The translations under genes were made by a program, and so were the position numbers. From positions 1 through 41,886 of the forward strand of contig JAFYWB010000048.1 of the NCBI GenBank assembly GCA_017549025.1: a stretch of DNA of 41,886 nucleotides, in the 5' to 3' direction. The stretch's first letter is position 1; each line of letters starts with the position of its first letter. Origin of the DNA: Treponema sp. GTDB lineage: Bacteria; Spirochaetota; Spirochaetia; Treponematales; Treponemataceae. The notes beneath the pieces are model-generated. The model made no database searches. It was not told where the DNA came from and saw only the letters and a program-made list of their open reading frames with translations. Shown piece after piece: positions 22,825-31,959 of the stretch.

Positions 22825-23742
22825 CTAGATTTCCAGAACAAGGCCGTCGTAGGCTGGCTGACACTGAAAATCCTGCTTCAGCTGGCTTAACTTGTCTGCC
22901 AAGTAGCATTGAATCTGCACATGACTCATGTCATGGCACAGGTGAGTGAGCCAGCTTTGTTTTGCACCAATTTCCAAAGCCACTTCTAGCGCCTGGTCGT
23001 AGGAAAAATGGGTGGAATGGGGACGCTGGCGAAGACCGTCAATCACCAGATGCTGCAGATAGGGGCCAAAACGACGTAAAAGTGCAAGGCTTTCTGAAGG
23101 GATTTTATTGCAATCCGTTAGGTAAGCAATTCCTCTGCAGGGGCCAGAACCCACCCCCTTGTAGCCTTTTAGTAGCAGCCACCCGATAGTTTCCAGATGG
23201 CCGTGCAGCATGGGCACAGGAATTATAGAAATATCTCCAATAATTATAGGATTATCCTCAGAAAAAACGCTACAATCCACGGTCTTGAGCTTGGGCTTGC
23301 CGCCACCCTCCAGCACTGGCTGAAAAATATAAGAAAACCGCTGGTGTACATCCTGCAGAGCATTACTGTTGCCATATACTGGCAAGCCATCACCTTCAGT
23401 TTCAGGATACAGCTTCACCTGTCCATTGACACCACAGGGAGCCTTTGATCCAGTATGGGAAAAAATCCGAATATCATCCAAGCCATTGAGATGATCTGCA
23501 TGACCATGGGTTAAAAGCAGGGCATCCAGCCGATTTATGGTAGATTTTAAAGCCTGACTACGGAAGTCAGGGCCTATGTCAATTAAAATTGAAGTAGCTG
23601 GGACCTGGGAATCGCCATCTGTAATCCACATACTTGTCCGAAACCGTTTGTCCCGACTATCACAGGAACGACAACACTGGCACTGGCAGCCAATAACAGG
23701 AATTCCATGACTTGTTCCCGTTCCAAGAAACTCACAACGCAT
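22825..23742 (-). CDS. MBL-fold metal-dependent hydrolase (PhnP-like)
   Basis: A 305-residue metallo-beta-lactamase-fold protein. The metal motif HGHADH is at 79-84, further histidines lie in MLHGH and HLCHD, and the N-terminus has the PhnP-type GTGTSHGIPVIGCQCQCC with an unusual Cys cluster (C19, C21, C23, C24, C27) that could bind zinc. RDKRFRTSMWI follows. PhnP is a cyclic phosphodiesterase, but many relatives are untested, so the substrate is unknown. A promoter ends 6 nt before the ATG. It is divergent from the FAD oxidoreductase. Confidence 0.88.
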   Translation of the reverse strand: MRCEFLGTGTSHGIPVIGCQCQCCRSCDSRDKRFRTSMWITDGDSQVPATSILIDIGPDFRSQALKSTINRLDALLLTHGHADHLNGLDDIRIFSHTGSKAPCGVNGQVKLYPETEGDGLPVYGNSNALQDVHQRFSYIFQPVLEGGGKPKLKTVDCSVFSEDNPIIIGDISIIPVPMLHGHLETIGWLLLKGYKGVGSGPCRGIAYLTDCNKIPSESLALLRRFGPYLQHLVIDGLRQRPHSTHFSYDQALEVALEIGAKQSWLTHLCHDMSHVQIQCYLADKLSQLKQDFQCQPAYDGLVLEI

Positions 23743-23748
23743 GCTACA

Positions 23749-23777
23749 AGCATAAATTTACCTGAAGGTTTAGTCAA
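23749..23777 (-). promoter_or_regulatory. Leaderless-type promoter of the MBL hydrolase
   Basis: On the minus strand TTGACT (complement of 23772-23777) and TATGCT (complement of 23749-23754) are spaced 17 bp. Only 6 nt separate the -10 from the ATG at 23742, so transcription should start at or beside the start codon. Confidence 0.7.
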
Positions 23778-23807
23778 GCAGAACTACAGGTTGTTCAGGA
23801 GGACTAA

Positions 23808-25106
23808 ATGAAAGAGCTTGTAATTATCGGTGCTGGTATGGCAGGAGTTACCGCTGCCCAAGAAGCCCGATTGCTCCATTCCAAGGAGGATTTATCCATT
23901 ACCATCATCACCAAGGAAAATCCTCCCAGCTATACTCGACCTCAGCTCACTGAATTGCTGGCAGGAAGTATTCGTGAAAACAATGTAATTTTTCGTGACG
24001 AAAGCTGGTTCAAGGAAAGGGACATTCAACTGATTTACCCTGCCCAAGCCACCAAAATCGATACTCTAGAGCAACAGGTATACTACACCTTTCAGGGCAC
24101 CCAGAAGGAATGTCACTACCACGCCTTGATTTTAGCCACTGGAGCCAGTGCCTTTGCTCCCTTTGTGCCTGATTCCACCAGTCCCGCATTCGATACCGTT
24201 TTTTCACTGCGGACACTGGAGGATGTGCAAAAAATACGGCAGCATCTTGCCCTAAAGCGAAAAAAAGCTGCAGTGCTGGGAGGCGGCTTACTGGGTTTGG
24301 AGGCAGCCTTGGCACTAAAGTCCACGGGAGTGGAGGAAGTTCATGTGCTAGAGATTTCTGGTTATCTGCTGAATCGGCAGCTGAACAGAACTGCTTCTGA
24401 AATGCTCAGGCTTTACTTGGAGCGACAGGAAGGACTTGGTATCCACACGGCAGTCCACGTGGACACCAACGAACTGAAAAATCACAGCCTAGAGGAGGTG
24501 CTCCGAGCCATTTGTGGCGATGGTGTAGAAACCCTGCTGTATTCCACGGGTGTGAGAAGCAGAATCCATCTTGCCAAGGAAGCAGGCCTAACCTGTGGAA
24601 AGGGCATTATCATTAACGAAGAAACTGCTACCAGTAATCCGTGGATTTTTGCTGCAGGCGATTGTGCTGAATTTCAGGGCATTACCTGGGCCATTATCCC
24701 CTCCGCACTGGAACAGGGAACAAAGGCGGCAGAATTTGCCTGCTGGCATCTTTTTCCCAATCAACAGAAAGGAAAACCAGAAGTCTACCAGCAAACCATT
24801 CCTCGTACCACCATCACCATTGGCAGGCGAGAAGCGGTATCCACCGGCAAGGCAGTTTTGTCTGTGGAGGAAGAGAATTCTGGCCTTTGGAAAAATCACG
24901 AGCTAGGAAGTCCCCTTAAGCGAGGTCAGGGCAAAGAGGGAGATTTGTACGTGAATCTGGTGGAAAATGTTGAGACAGGCAAAATTGTTGGAGCTCTGGC
25001 ATTCGGCCCTCGAGGAAGCAGTGTGCCCTGGCTTTCAAAGCTCAAGCAGCTAGTGGGAAAAAGCTGGCGAGAAATTGAAATTCAGCAGCAGAACCATGCA
25101 CAGTAA
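23808..25106 (+). CDS. FAD-dependent NAD(P)H oxidoreductase (rubredoxin/NorW-type reductase)
   Basis: A 432-residue flavoprotein of the pyridine-nucleotide-disulfide oxidoreductase superfamily. FAD-binding GAGMAG is at 8-13, ALILATGASA near 105-114, NAD(P)-binding LGGGLLGLEAA near 158-168, and the second FAD motif IFAAGDCAE near 282-290. No redox-active CxxxxC pair is present, which points to the NADH:rubredoxin or nitrite-reductase-like reductase branch and not to disulfide reductases. The electron partner is not encoded nearby. AGGAGG lies about 5 nt before the ATG. A role in oxygen or NO detoxification is only a possibility. Confidence 0.88.
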   Translation: MKELVIIGAGMAGVTAAQEARLLHSKEDLSITIITKENPPSYTRPQLTELLAGSIRENNVIFRDESWFKERDIQLIYPAQATKIDTLEQQVYYTFQGTQKECHYHALILATGASAFAPFVPDSTSPAFDTVFSLRTLEDVQKIRQHLALKRKKAAVLGGGLLGLEAALALKSTGVEEVHVLEISGYLLNRQLNRTASEMLRLYLERQEGLGIHTAVHVDTNELKNHSLEEVLRAICGDGVETLLYSTGVRSRIHLAKEAGLTCGKGIIINEETATSNPWIFAAGDCAEFQGITWAIIPSALEQGTKAAEFACWHLFPNQQKGKPEVYQQTIPRTTITIGRREAVSTGKAVLSVEEENSGLWKNHELGSPLKRGQGKEGDLYVNLVENVETGKIVGALAFGPRGSSVPWLSKLKQLVGKSWREIEIQQQNHAQ

Positions 25107-25271
25107 CAAAATTCCTTTTCCTTCCTTCACATACTTGCATAAAATTGCTGAAAAATACTGCTTGTCTAATGAGGTAAAATATGATAATGTGACTTAGTTT
25201 TTGATATTTACTTCAGTAAGTCTTGTTATTGAAAGAGAATATACGGCATCAAAGCAATAAGGAAGGATAGC

Positions 25272-25667
25272 ATGGGAGCACGTGGAGAACTTTACACCAC
25301 TCAGGTTACGCTGGATAATAGGTCCTATTTTTTCAATGTAAAGGAAAATAGGAATGGCGACATCTTTCTCCAAGTGGTAGAAAGTAAAAGTAGAAATGGT
25401 GAGGACTTTGACCGCCATGCTATAGTAGTTTTTGCTGATGATATGCAGAAATTCTTCAAGGGGCTTGACTCCTCCATTTCCTTTATCGAAAAGGAGCAGA
25501 AGGAGCGTTCCAAGGCTATAGCAGAACGGAAGGCCGCACGAGCTGTCGCTTCTGGAAAGAAGGTGTATCAGCGGAAGCCCACTGCTGACGAAGAGCGAAA
25601 GCGCTCTGGTGTAAAAAAGACTGGTCGTGTTCACGTAGTTTCAAAACGACCCACCGAAAACGAATAA
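25272..25667 (+). CDS. PUR-alpha-like nucleic-acid-binding protein (DUF3276, BpuR-like)
   Basis: A 131-residue protein. Residues ~1-75 match the DUF3276/PUR fold: MGARGELYTTQV, then SYFFNVKENRNGDIFLQVVESK, as in the Borrelia protein BpuR, which binds DNA and RNA and affects expression. The C-terminal ~55 residues are strongly basic and probably disordered (KAIAERKAARAVASGKK). AAGGAAGG precedes the ATG. The 165 bp upstream are AT-rich with a possible promoter (TTGTCT near 25163, 17-bp spacing), no more. It converges on rnhB with 2 bp between. Confidence 0.9.
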   Translation: MGARGELYTTQVTLDNRSYFFNVKENRNGDIFLQVVESKSRNGEDFDRHAIVVFADDMQKFFKGLDSSISFIEKEQKERSKAIAERKAARAVASGKKVYQRKPTADEERKRSGVKKTGRVHVVSKRPTENE

Positions 25668-25669
25668 AT

Positions 25670-26263
25670 CTAATACTTAAAACTCATACGTTGAATGGGG
25701 GATGGCCCTAACTGACGGCAAACTTCTCGGTGTGCCTTGGTGGGGTATCCCTTATGTTTTTCATAGCCATATTCAGGATACAGTTGGGCATATTCGTCCA
25801 TCATCATATCTCGCTGGGTTTTTGCCAAAATGGAGGCGGCCATTACCTCTGGGAAGGTGTCGTCTGCCTTGGGTTGAGCTCGGCACACCACGGGGATTTT
25901 TGGCACAAAGGTACCGTCCGCCATGGCTTCTAGCTGAAATTCCAAGTCAGCTCCAAACTCACGACACAAAAAATCATCAAGCTTTTCTTGCATCTGGAAA
26001 AATCCCTGCTCCATGGCCAAAAGGCTAGCTTGCAGAATATTGATTTCATCGATGGTGGTGTGATCTACAATACCGATTCCCCAGCAGCTTCGTTCCAGAA
26101 TCACCTGGCGAGCAGCCAATCTTTTTTTCAAGCTGAGTTTTTTGGAGTCTCCAAGGATTTCCACGGGAAAGTCAGCTGGTAGGATAACGGCGGCTGCCAC
26201 TACAGGCCCCGCCAAAGGTCCACGTCCAGCCTCATCAAGGCCGCACAAAAGCTTTATTGCCAC
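25670..26263 (-). CDS. rnhB: Ribonuclease HII
   Basis: A 197-residue RNase HII that cuts RNA in RNA-DNA hybrids and single ribonucleotides in DNA. DEAGRGPLAGPVVAAA begins at D9, with the catalytic acids D9 and E10; GDSKKLS and DDTFPEVMAASILAKTQRD are the other signatures. The start is GTG at 26263, sharing one base with the upstream TAG (TAGTG) and preceded by a GGTGG site, which implies translational coupling; the open frame extends nine codons further without support. Last gene of the operon from 31189. Confidence 0.93.
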   Translation of the reverse strand: MAIKLLCGLDEAGRGPLAGPVVAAAVILPADFPVEILGDSKKLSLKKRLAARQVILERSCWGIGIVDHTTIDEINILQASLLAMEQGFFQMQEKLDDFLCREFGADLEFQLEAMADGTFVPKIPVVCRAQPKADDTFPEVMAASILAKTQRDMMMDEYAQLYPEYGYEKHKGYPTKAHREVCRQLGPSPIQRMSFKY

Positions 26264-27624
26264 TAGGGAGCCACCTTTACCTGGAACCAAGCACGCTGAA
26301 TCTGAGTCTCAGGAACCTCTGATACAAGAGCTTCATCTTCAGCACCTGCTTCCAAAGCTTCTGTTACACCAGCTTCATCTGCACTCATTTCTGCTGATTC
26401 AGCTTCACCTTCAGAAACTTCTGCTGATTCTGAGGCTTCCAGTACCAGCTCTACCATTTCAAGCTCCATTTCACCACCTTCCACATCAGCAGAAGCAGCA
26501 TCTCGGAAATCCTGGGAAGGAGCTGCATCAAGCAGCAAGGAGTCGGGGAAAAATCCTACACAGGCTACGTACAATTCCTGATTAGACAGGTGGGTGGTGA
26601 TTTGCGGACGATCTGCCACATAGTCAAGGCTTATGGCCAAGGCTTCTCCTGCCATGGTGTACAAAACCACAAAGGCATTGTCACGAATCCAGCTTCCATC
26701 CTCATCACACAAACCCAGGGTGTAGGTTCCCTGCTCTGCGGGAGAAAATACAAAGGCAGGAGACACCAAGGAGCGGTTAAAAGCAAAGGCTTCACCTTCA
26801 ACAGAATACAAAATCGACTGAGGTACAGAAACTGCGGGGCTTACAGAAAGGAGGCCATTCATCTTTGCATTGATAAAGTCCATGGCATCCTTTTGGGGCA
26901 ACAGGCTATTGTAAATGTCCTCGTCAACATTGCCCTTCTCCTTTACCTGCTGTACCACCGCAAGGCTTTCTGGTGGCGTTAAGCCTTCGGTAAATCTCAC
27001 TTCATACCAATTCCCTGTCTTGCTCCTAAAGTAATAAGAATGAAGGTGAGAAAAGGCTTCCTGTCCTGGATAAACCTGACAGGGAGTTCGAGCCAGCTCT
27101 GCACCAGTTTTTTTATCCAGCACAACCAAAGAAGGTGTGGCATCAATAAAAACCACCCGATCGTAAAAATCAGCGGAAGGAGCCACCACAGGATACTGGT
27201 TAAAATAGGTCCAAAGAGGAGCTGAAGTTACAGCTTCTGGCTGGAAACCAGTTTGGTTGCCAGTCTGGGAGTCAGCTTCTTGGGAAGTGGGGAAAAAAGC
27301 CACATTATAGCCTTCAGTTTTGGAAACACCGTCACCAGAAATCCCTTCTTGTAACTGACGAATTGATGTTACCTCAGCCTCGGAGACGGGAATCAAGTGG
27401 GGAAACAAGGAGCCGATGGAGGTTTGCTCCCGAAGCAATTCCTCCTGCTGCAGCTTCAGCAGATCCTCCTCCTGCACCACGTTCAAGCCTAAAAACTGAT
27501 GAACTCTTTGGTTCAGACTGGGAAACAGCTGCAGCTTATACACCAGTACAGCACCAGCTACAAGCACCAGCAAAAAAGCCAATACAATGATGAGAATCTT
27601 TATTCCAGTAGAAATTTTTGCCAT
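26263..27624 (-). CDS. Membrane-anchored extracytoplasmic protein, unknown
   Basis: A 453-residue protein with one N-terminal membrane segment (~9-30, ILIIVLAFLLVLVAGAVLVY) and a large presumed periplasmic part. Residues ~35-70 are Glu/Leu/Gln-rich and may form a helix; ~380-440 is a Glu/Ala/Ser low-complexity stretch, followed by a short QIQRAWFQVKVAP end. No enzyme motif was recognised. It starts where the 394-residue gene stops (TAATG overlap) and ends in the rnhB start, so all are coupled. Probably a spirochaetal envelope protein; function unknown. Confidence 0.72.
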   Translation of the reverse strand: MAKISTGIKILIIVLAFLLVLVAGAVLVYKLQLFPSLNQRVHQFLGLNVVQEEDLLKLQQEELLREQTSIGSLFPHLIPVSEAEVTSIRQLQEGISGDGVSKTEGYNVAFFPTSQEADSQTGNQTGFQPEAVTSAPLWTYFNQYPVVAPSADFYDRVVFIDATPSLVVLDKKTGAELARTPCQVYPGQEAFSHLHSYYFRSKTGNWYEVRFTEGLTPPESLAVVQQVKEKGNVDEDIYNSLLPQKDAMDFINAKMNGLLSVSPAVSVPQSILYSVEGEAFAFNRSLVSPAFVFSPAEQGTYTLGLCDEDGSWIRDNAFVVLYTMAGEALAISLDYVADRPQITTHLSNQELYVACVGFFPDSLLLDAAPSQDFRDAASADVEGGEMELEMVELVLEASESAEVSEGEAESAEMSADEAGVTEALEAGAEDEALVSEVPETQIQRAWFQVKVAP

Positions 27625-28808
27625 TACAATGCACCTCCAGAGGAAACGTCCCGCCGTAGTAGCTCCACGGCTCTGGAAAAATAGACAGGAGCAAGGGTTT
27701 TTACACAGGATAAATCTGTGGCAATTTGCTCCAAGTCATGGGAAGGAAGACAATACAAGATAAAGGCATCCTCCTTTACAGCACTGATTCCTGCGGCAGA
27801 AAAGCTGGGCAGAAGCTGCTCCAAGTCAAAGCCCCATTGCTCCCCAATTTTGCAACATTCTTGATAAAGCTCTTCGCAACGGGAGGCTCCCGTTTCTCCA
27901 GAATGATAAGTTCTCAGCACAGAATAAATTTCTCTTCCTGCTGTGGAATGAGCCAGCAAATACATCAAAGGCTGGTTCTCCACTACCTGCTGCCAGTCAA
28001 TACCGGGAATCGGAGGGAGCAGGGAGAGGTCTGAGTTGGCAATCTCACCATCAGCTGGAACTTGTTCAAGAGTTCCATCCTGAATTTCACCTTCAAGGGG
28101 CAAACTGGTAGCCTTTGCCTCGTTAAACTGTGCCACCAGCTTATCCAGGGCCATAAGTCCACCATAAAGCTGCACGTTTCGGAAGCTTACATCCACTGGC
28201 ATAAACAGCTGCTCCACCTTCAAAGCCATAAGTTCTGGAAGATTTTCCTTTACCAGCAAAAACTCACCTTGATTCAGCTGAAATGCTACAGGAAACTCCT
28301 GTACCAGCTGCTGAAAAAGAGAAAAAACTGTATCACTCCAAGGATGAACCGGAAGACTTCCCTCCCCCAGCTGAACAAAAAAATCTGAAACCAGTTTTTG
28401 AACATCTGGAAGGCGTGTCATGTTCAGCTCCATCATGGCATCAAGACTACCGTCAGCTTCCACCTGCTGAAATTGGGGAAGGACTGCTACCTGAAACCAC
28501 AGACATTCAGCCAAAACATAGGGCTGCATTTCGTAGCGAGGCACAGAGGTTTCCAAAAAAAGCTGAAAGGTATCTAGATACTGCTGCAACGAAATCTTTT
28601 GTAAGCTCTTCCAATTCTCCAGCTGGGCGTCAAATTCTGCTTGAGATAGGGATGGAACGTTAGGCTCCAATTCCTCCCAATTTACGTGTTCCTCCTGCTG
28701 TTGGGCTATAGCAGTTTGGCCATACAATGAACCATGAGATACCAATAGCAGACTTGCTACCAAGCCTAGCATTGGAGACAGACAATGAGATAATTTTTTC
28801 AAGTTCAA
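27624..28808 (-). CDS. Exported helical protein, unknown
   Basis: A 394-residue protein with a signal peptide (LGLVASLLLVSHGSLYGQ, cleavage near residue 30). The mature chain is Gln/Glu/Leu-rich and predicted mostly helical (e.g. SLQQYLDTFQLFLETSV), with no recognised motif. It overlaps the 794-residue gene by 4 bp (ATGA) and the next gene by 1 bp, which is strong evidence of one translationally coupled unit. It may work with its neighbours in the envelope; no function is assigned. Confidence 0.72.
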   Translation of the reverse strand: MNLKKLSHCLSPMLGLVASLLLVSHGSLYGQTAIAQQQEEHVNWEELEPNVPSLSQAEFDAQLENWKSLQKISLQQYLDTFQLFLETSVPRYEMQPYVLAECLWFQVAVLPQFQQVEADGSLDAMMELNMTRLPDVQKLVSDFFVQLGEGSLPVHPWSDTVFSLFQQLVQEFPVAFQLNQGEFLLVKENLPELMALKVEQLFMPVDVSFRNVQLYGGLMALDKLVAQFNEAKATSLPLEGEIQDGTLEQVPADGEIANSDLSLLPPIPGIDWQQVVENQPLMYLLAHSTAGREIYSVLRTYHSGETGASRCEELYQECCKIGEQWGFDLEQLLPSFSAAGISAVKEDAFILYCLPSHDLEQIATDLSCVKTLAPVYFSRAVELLRRDVSSGGAL

Positions 28809-31189
28809 CTCCCGGGAAATCCAGATACACTATTACCGCTTTCCTTCAGCAATCGAGAACGACTGTCGCTCCAAACAGGAACAAGCTGTGCGGTAGAAAG
28901 ATTTTTATTTTCAAAGATTCCGTAAAATTTATTGTCGGTGAGGGTGTACCGTACACCAGTCAACTCTGCTACTCGCCCCAAATTGCCGAATACCTTGCAT
29001 TGGGCATGGGAAAGGGTAAGCTCACCTGCAGACAGGGAAAATACAACGGCAGTGGGGGCAATCACCGTGTACTGACCACCCTCCACGGTTATAGTGCTTC
29101 GCAGGCTGGACACGATGGCTCCATATTCACCAGAACGCAGAGTAATTCCAGAATTGATGAGAGAAAGCTCTGCATCGGTGGCAGACAGCAAGGTTCCACT
29201 GGAAACATAATCTCCCAAAATCTCGCAATCCTCTAGGGAAAGCCTACCCTTCACCACAGACAACAGAGATTGATTTTTAGCATAATCTTTGCTTCTGGAA
29301 TCCTGCAACTCCAAAACACAATTCTTTATCTCCACCGCACCTGATGCCACCGAAATCGAGGCTCCTGGGGAAAAGGACAAGCCAGAGGCAGCAGTAGTAC
29401 CAAAGAGCTGACAGTTGGAATTAATGGTAATAGCCTCAGTAACAGGAACCATATCAATGATATGGAGACGAGCAAATTCCAAGTGGTCTGTAGCTTGCAA
29501 GGCTTCCTGCAGGGAGGTAAAGGGATTGGACATAGTTCCCTTGGGCTGATGAGGAGAAGCTCTTTCAGCATCGAATGCAGCGGAGGCCACGTAATAGTTG
29601 GTGGGATCCACAATGGTAGTAAACCACGTTATAGGGCTCGCATTTCCCTGCTTATCTAGAGCAACGGCTCCCACATGAAACAAATGACCATGCTCTGGGT
29701 GAGACTCCAACAGCAACGGTTCCCCTTTATACGGTTGGAATTGCTCCTGTAAATTGAGAGCATCAAAGTCAGCTTCCTTTTGTCCCAAGGATTCTATGGA
29801 CGCAGGAGAAAAGCCTTCCTGCTCAGATACAATCATTTCTAGGGAATAGAACAGCTGCCCTTCTTCAAACTTCCCCAGACGCACCGTTACATCCTGACGA
29901 TTATAGAAGGCATCGCTGCTAGAATATAGTGCAGGAGCAGCGGGAGGACATTTATCCACCAAAACAGAAACCTGTCCGTCTCCTTGGTATAGGCCATCGT
30001 AGTATATGTGGATGGGGAAATCACTGCGTAATTCCTCTCCGTAGAATGCATCAATCATCAAGGAGGAAACAGGCTCCATGGTTAAGCCTTCTGGCACAAA
30101 GGTAAACTCTGGTCCTAGGGCCACCAGCACCGCCTCCCTGCCTTCAAAATGGTAGTCACCTTCAGGCTTTGGGGGAAGATAAAAGCTGTAGATGGGATTG
30201 CCCTTTTCGTAGGCTACACTTTGCCAATAAATGGTATGAGCCACCGTTCTATCCACTATTACAGAGCCTTCCGTAGCCTGCCAAAATCCATTGTCTATGG
30301 AATAAATCAATTTATCTCTGGTAAAGGTAAGCAAAGTCCAGTCAGTAATCTGGAAGGGTGGCTCCGCTGGATTGATTTCTGAAGAATCAAAGCTATTGAC
30401 TTCACTGTATGCAGGAGTTTGTTCTTCAACTAGGATTTTTTTTGCAGTTGGAGATTGGTAGAATTCCACTTTTTTTCCTGCAGTAAAATTATTTAAGGAA
30501 AAATCCTTTTGTAGGACTTCCTGTGGTACAGCTGTTTCTGAACCAGCAGTTGCTGCACCAGAGCCTACCGCACTTCCAGCTCCCTGTAATGGCAAAGTAG
30601 CAGGAATACCAGTGGGACTCAAAATAAAACGCCAAGCCCTGTTTCCATCCATAACTTCACAGGGAAGATAACGATGGGGAAAGGAGCCACCCTGCAGGAA
30701 AAGAACTTTTTCTCCTGGCAAGAAGTTGCTAGAATTCCCCAACCGATAGGAATAGCCAGCGGGAATAGTAACATTTTGACCAGTAGTATAGCTTACTACT
30801 GGCTGGCGGAAATTCAACGGAAGGGGATTGTCAAAATCATAGACAGGGCTTTCCACGGTGTAATCCACCGTATACACTGCAGCATTTCCGTCGGGAAATA
30901 CCAAGGCAATCCGCAGGGAAACGTCCCCCTCCGCCTCAATCATCACAGGGCCATCGTAGGCAAAGCCTGAGTCCATGGGATGGGAGCCAGAAAAGGAATA
31001 AAACACCTCATAGGCCTCTGGCACCTCCAGCACCAAGGACTGTTTGTTGGCCCAGGTTCCTTCCACTGGACTTACAATTACAAATCCCTCGTCTGAATAC
31101 ACTTGATTCCAGCCTGTTCCAGTGCTTTGAGCAAAAAGGCTACACATCATCAAAAAGAAGATGACAGACATGAGGGAAAGTTTTTTCAT
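28805..31189 (-). CDS. Large exported protein with chitobiase-like and beta-helix regions
   Basis: A 794-residue protein with a signal peptide (MKKLSLMSVIFFLMMCSLFAQ). Residues ~38-110 resemble the chitobiase/beta-hexosaminidase C-terminal fold (SPVEGTWANKQSLVLEV ... YSFSGSHP), and similar blocks recur at ~285-330 and ~415-500. From ~555, NPFTSLQEALQATDH and short strand repeats (VEIKNCVLELQ, LSLEDCEILG) look like a right-handed parallel beta-helix. No catalytic residues were recognised. AGGAG lies ~9 nt before the ATG. It is probably a surface or periplasmic binding/structural protein and heads the group ending in rnhB. Confidence 0.75.
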   Translation of the reverse strand: MKKLSLMSVIFFLMMCSLFAQSTGTGWNQVYSDEGFVIVSPVEGTWANKQSLVLEVPEAYEVFYSFSGSHPMDSGFAYDGPVMIEAEGDVSLRIALVFPDGNAAVYTVDYTVESPVYDFDNPLPLNFRQPVVSYTTGQNVTIPAGYSYRLGNSSNFLPGEKVLFLQGGSFPHRYLPCEVMDGNRAWRFILSPTGIPATLPLQGAGSAVGSGAATAGSETAVPQEVLQKDFSLNNFTAGKKVEFYQSPTAKKILVEEQTPAYSEVNSFDSSEINPAEPPFQITDWTLLTFTRDKLIYSIDNGFWQATEGSVIVDRTVAHTIYWQSVAYEKGNPIYSFYLPPKPEGDYHFEGREAVLVALGPEFTFVPEGLTMEPVSSLMIDAFYGEELRSDFPIHIYYDGLYQGDGQVSVLVDKCPPAAPALYSSSDAFYNRQDVTVRLGKFEEGQLFYSLEMIVSEQEGFSPASIESLGQKEADFDALNLQEQFQPYKGEPLLLESHPEHGHLFHVGAVALDKQGNASPITWFTTIVDPTNYYVASAAFDAERASPHQPKGTMSNPFTSLQEALQATDHLEFARLHIIDMVPVTEAITINSNCQLFGTTAASGLSFSPGASISVASGAVEIKNCVLELQDSRSKDYAKNQSLLSVVKGRLSLEDCEILGDYVSSGTLLSATDAELSLINSGITLRSGEYGAIVSSLRSTITVEGGQYTVIAPTAVVFSLSAGELTLSHAQCKVFGNLGRVAELTGVRYTLTDNKFYGIFENKNLSTAQLVPVWSDSRSRLLKESGNSVSGFPGS

Positions 31190-31214
31190 TCTACAAGCTC
31201 CTGTTGTAAACAGA

Positions 31215-31241
31215 ACAGATTCCTTTATAAATGTAATCTGT
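31215..31241 (-). other. Stem-loop between phosphoribosyltransferase and envelope operon
   Basis: ACAGATT pairs with AATCTGT over a 13-nt loop in the 56-bp gap. On the minus strand TCTGTTT follows. It may be a weak terminator or processing site; read-through into the next genes is possible. Confidence 0.35.
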
Positions 31242-31245
31242 GGGC

Positions 31246-31863
31246 TTACAATTTTCCATTTGCACCTAAAGATTCAAATACCTCTCTCAGCTCAGGATCA
31301 TCCTTAAAATAGTGCTCCTCCAGCTCCTGCTGAGAAAGGCCAATAAGCTCGTGGCTCATGTAATGAATCCACAAGTCTTCTTCAGGCTTTGTGATGGTAA
31401 ATTTACGGCAGAAATAATCTGGCTGGATAGGTAATTGTTCTTCATAATAGGTAAAATATTTATAGTCATGAACTGCAACCTTAATATCCTTGCGGGGAAT
31501 ACCCTTTTCCAGCAGTACTTCCACCAGATAGTTGATGGTTTTTCCAGAGTCAAAGATGTCATCTACCAGAAGAATCTTATCTCCAGGACGCAAATGCTCA
31601 GGGGAATAGGTCCAACCGTCCACCATAACTCTGTCACGCTGACGAATATCAGAATAAGAACGAGCTACCACGGCGGCATACAACACTGGGCGATAATCTT
31701 TCCGAGCAATCTTAAAATACTCACTGATAACGTTTGCCATATAAGCGCCACCACGAAGGGATACATAAATCACATCAGGAATAAAATCATCTTTGTGAAT
31801 CTGATGGGCCAATTTCAGAGCATCGTTTCGAACCTTGTCATAGGGAAGAAATTCTTTTCGCAT
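31246..31863 (-). CDS. Purine phosphoribosyltransferase-like protein
   Basis: A 205-residue type-I phosphoribosyltransferase. The PRPP-binding loop ILLVDDIFDSGKTINY is at ~97-112 (D101, D102), and YVSLRGGAYMANVISEY (~33-49) is the first PRPP/PPi loop region. It resembles xanthine/guanine or hypoxanthine salvage enzymes, but the base specificity cannot be read from the sequence. The C-terminal WIHYMSHELIGLSQQELEEHYF part extends beyond the core. GAGG lies 5 nt before the ATG; a promoter precedes it. Confidence 0.88.
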   Translation of the reverse strand: MRKEFLPYDKVRNDALKLAHQIHKDDFIPDVIYVSLRGGAYMANVISEYFKIARKDYRPVLYAAVVARSYSDIRQRDRVMVDGWTYSPEHLRPGDKILLVDDIFDSGKTINYLVEVLLEKGIPRKDIKVAVHDYKYFTYYEEQLPIQPDYFCRKFTITKPEEDLWIHYMSHELIGLSQQELEEHYFKDDPELREVFESLGANGKL

Positions 31864-31880
31864 AAAAACCTCGTCGTAAA

Positions 31881-31909
31881 ATCATATCGGAAATTTAAGG
31901 ATAATACAA
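31881..31909 (-). promoter_or_regulatory. Promoter of the phosphoribosyltransferase gene
   Basis: On the minus strand TTGTAT (complement of 31904-31909) and TATGAT (complement of 31881-31886) are spaced 17 bp, about 18 bp before the ATG. Confidence 0.7.
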
Positions 31910-31923
31910 GACAGTTCTATCCA

Positions 31924-31952
31924 TTGCCATAGTACTTGTAAGCAGATATACT
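31924..31952 (+). promoter_or_regulatory. Leaderless-type promoter of the small membrane protein gene
   Basis: TTGCCA (31924-31929) and TATACT (31947-31952) are spaced 17 bp; the ATG at 31960 follows 7 nt after the -10. No Shine-Dalgarno sequence is present. Confidence 0.7.
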
Positions 31953-31959
31953 TTTACCC

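Noticed and set aside
25107-25271. Riboswitch or RNA gene upstream of the PUR-type protein
   Set aside because: The stretch is AT-rich with only weak promoter-like hexamers and no stable stem.
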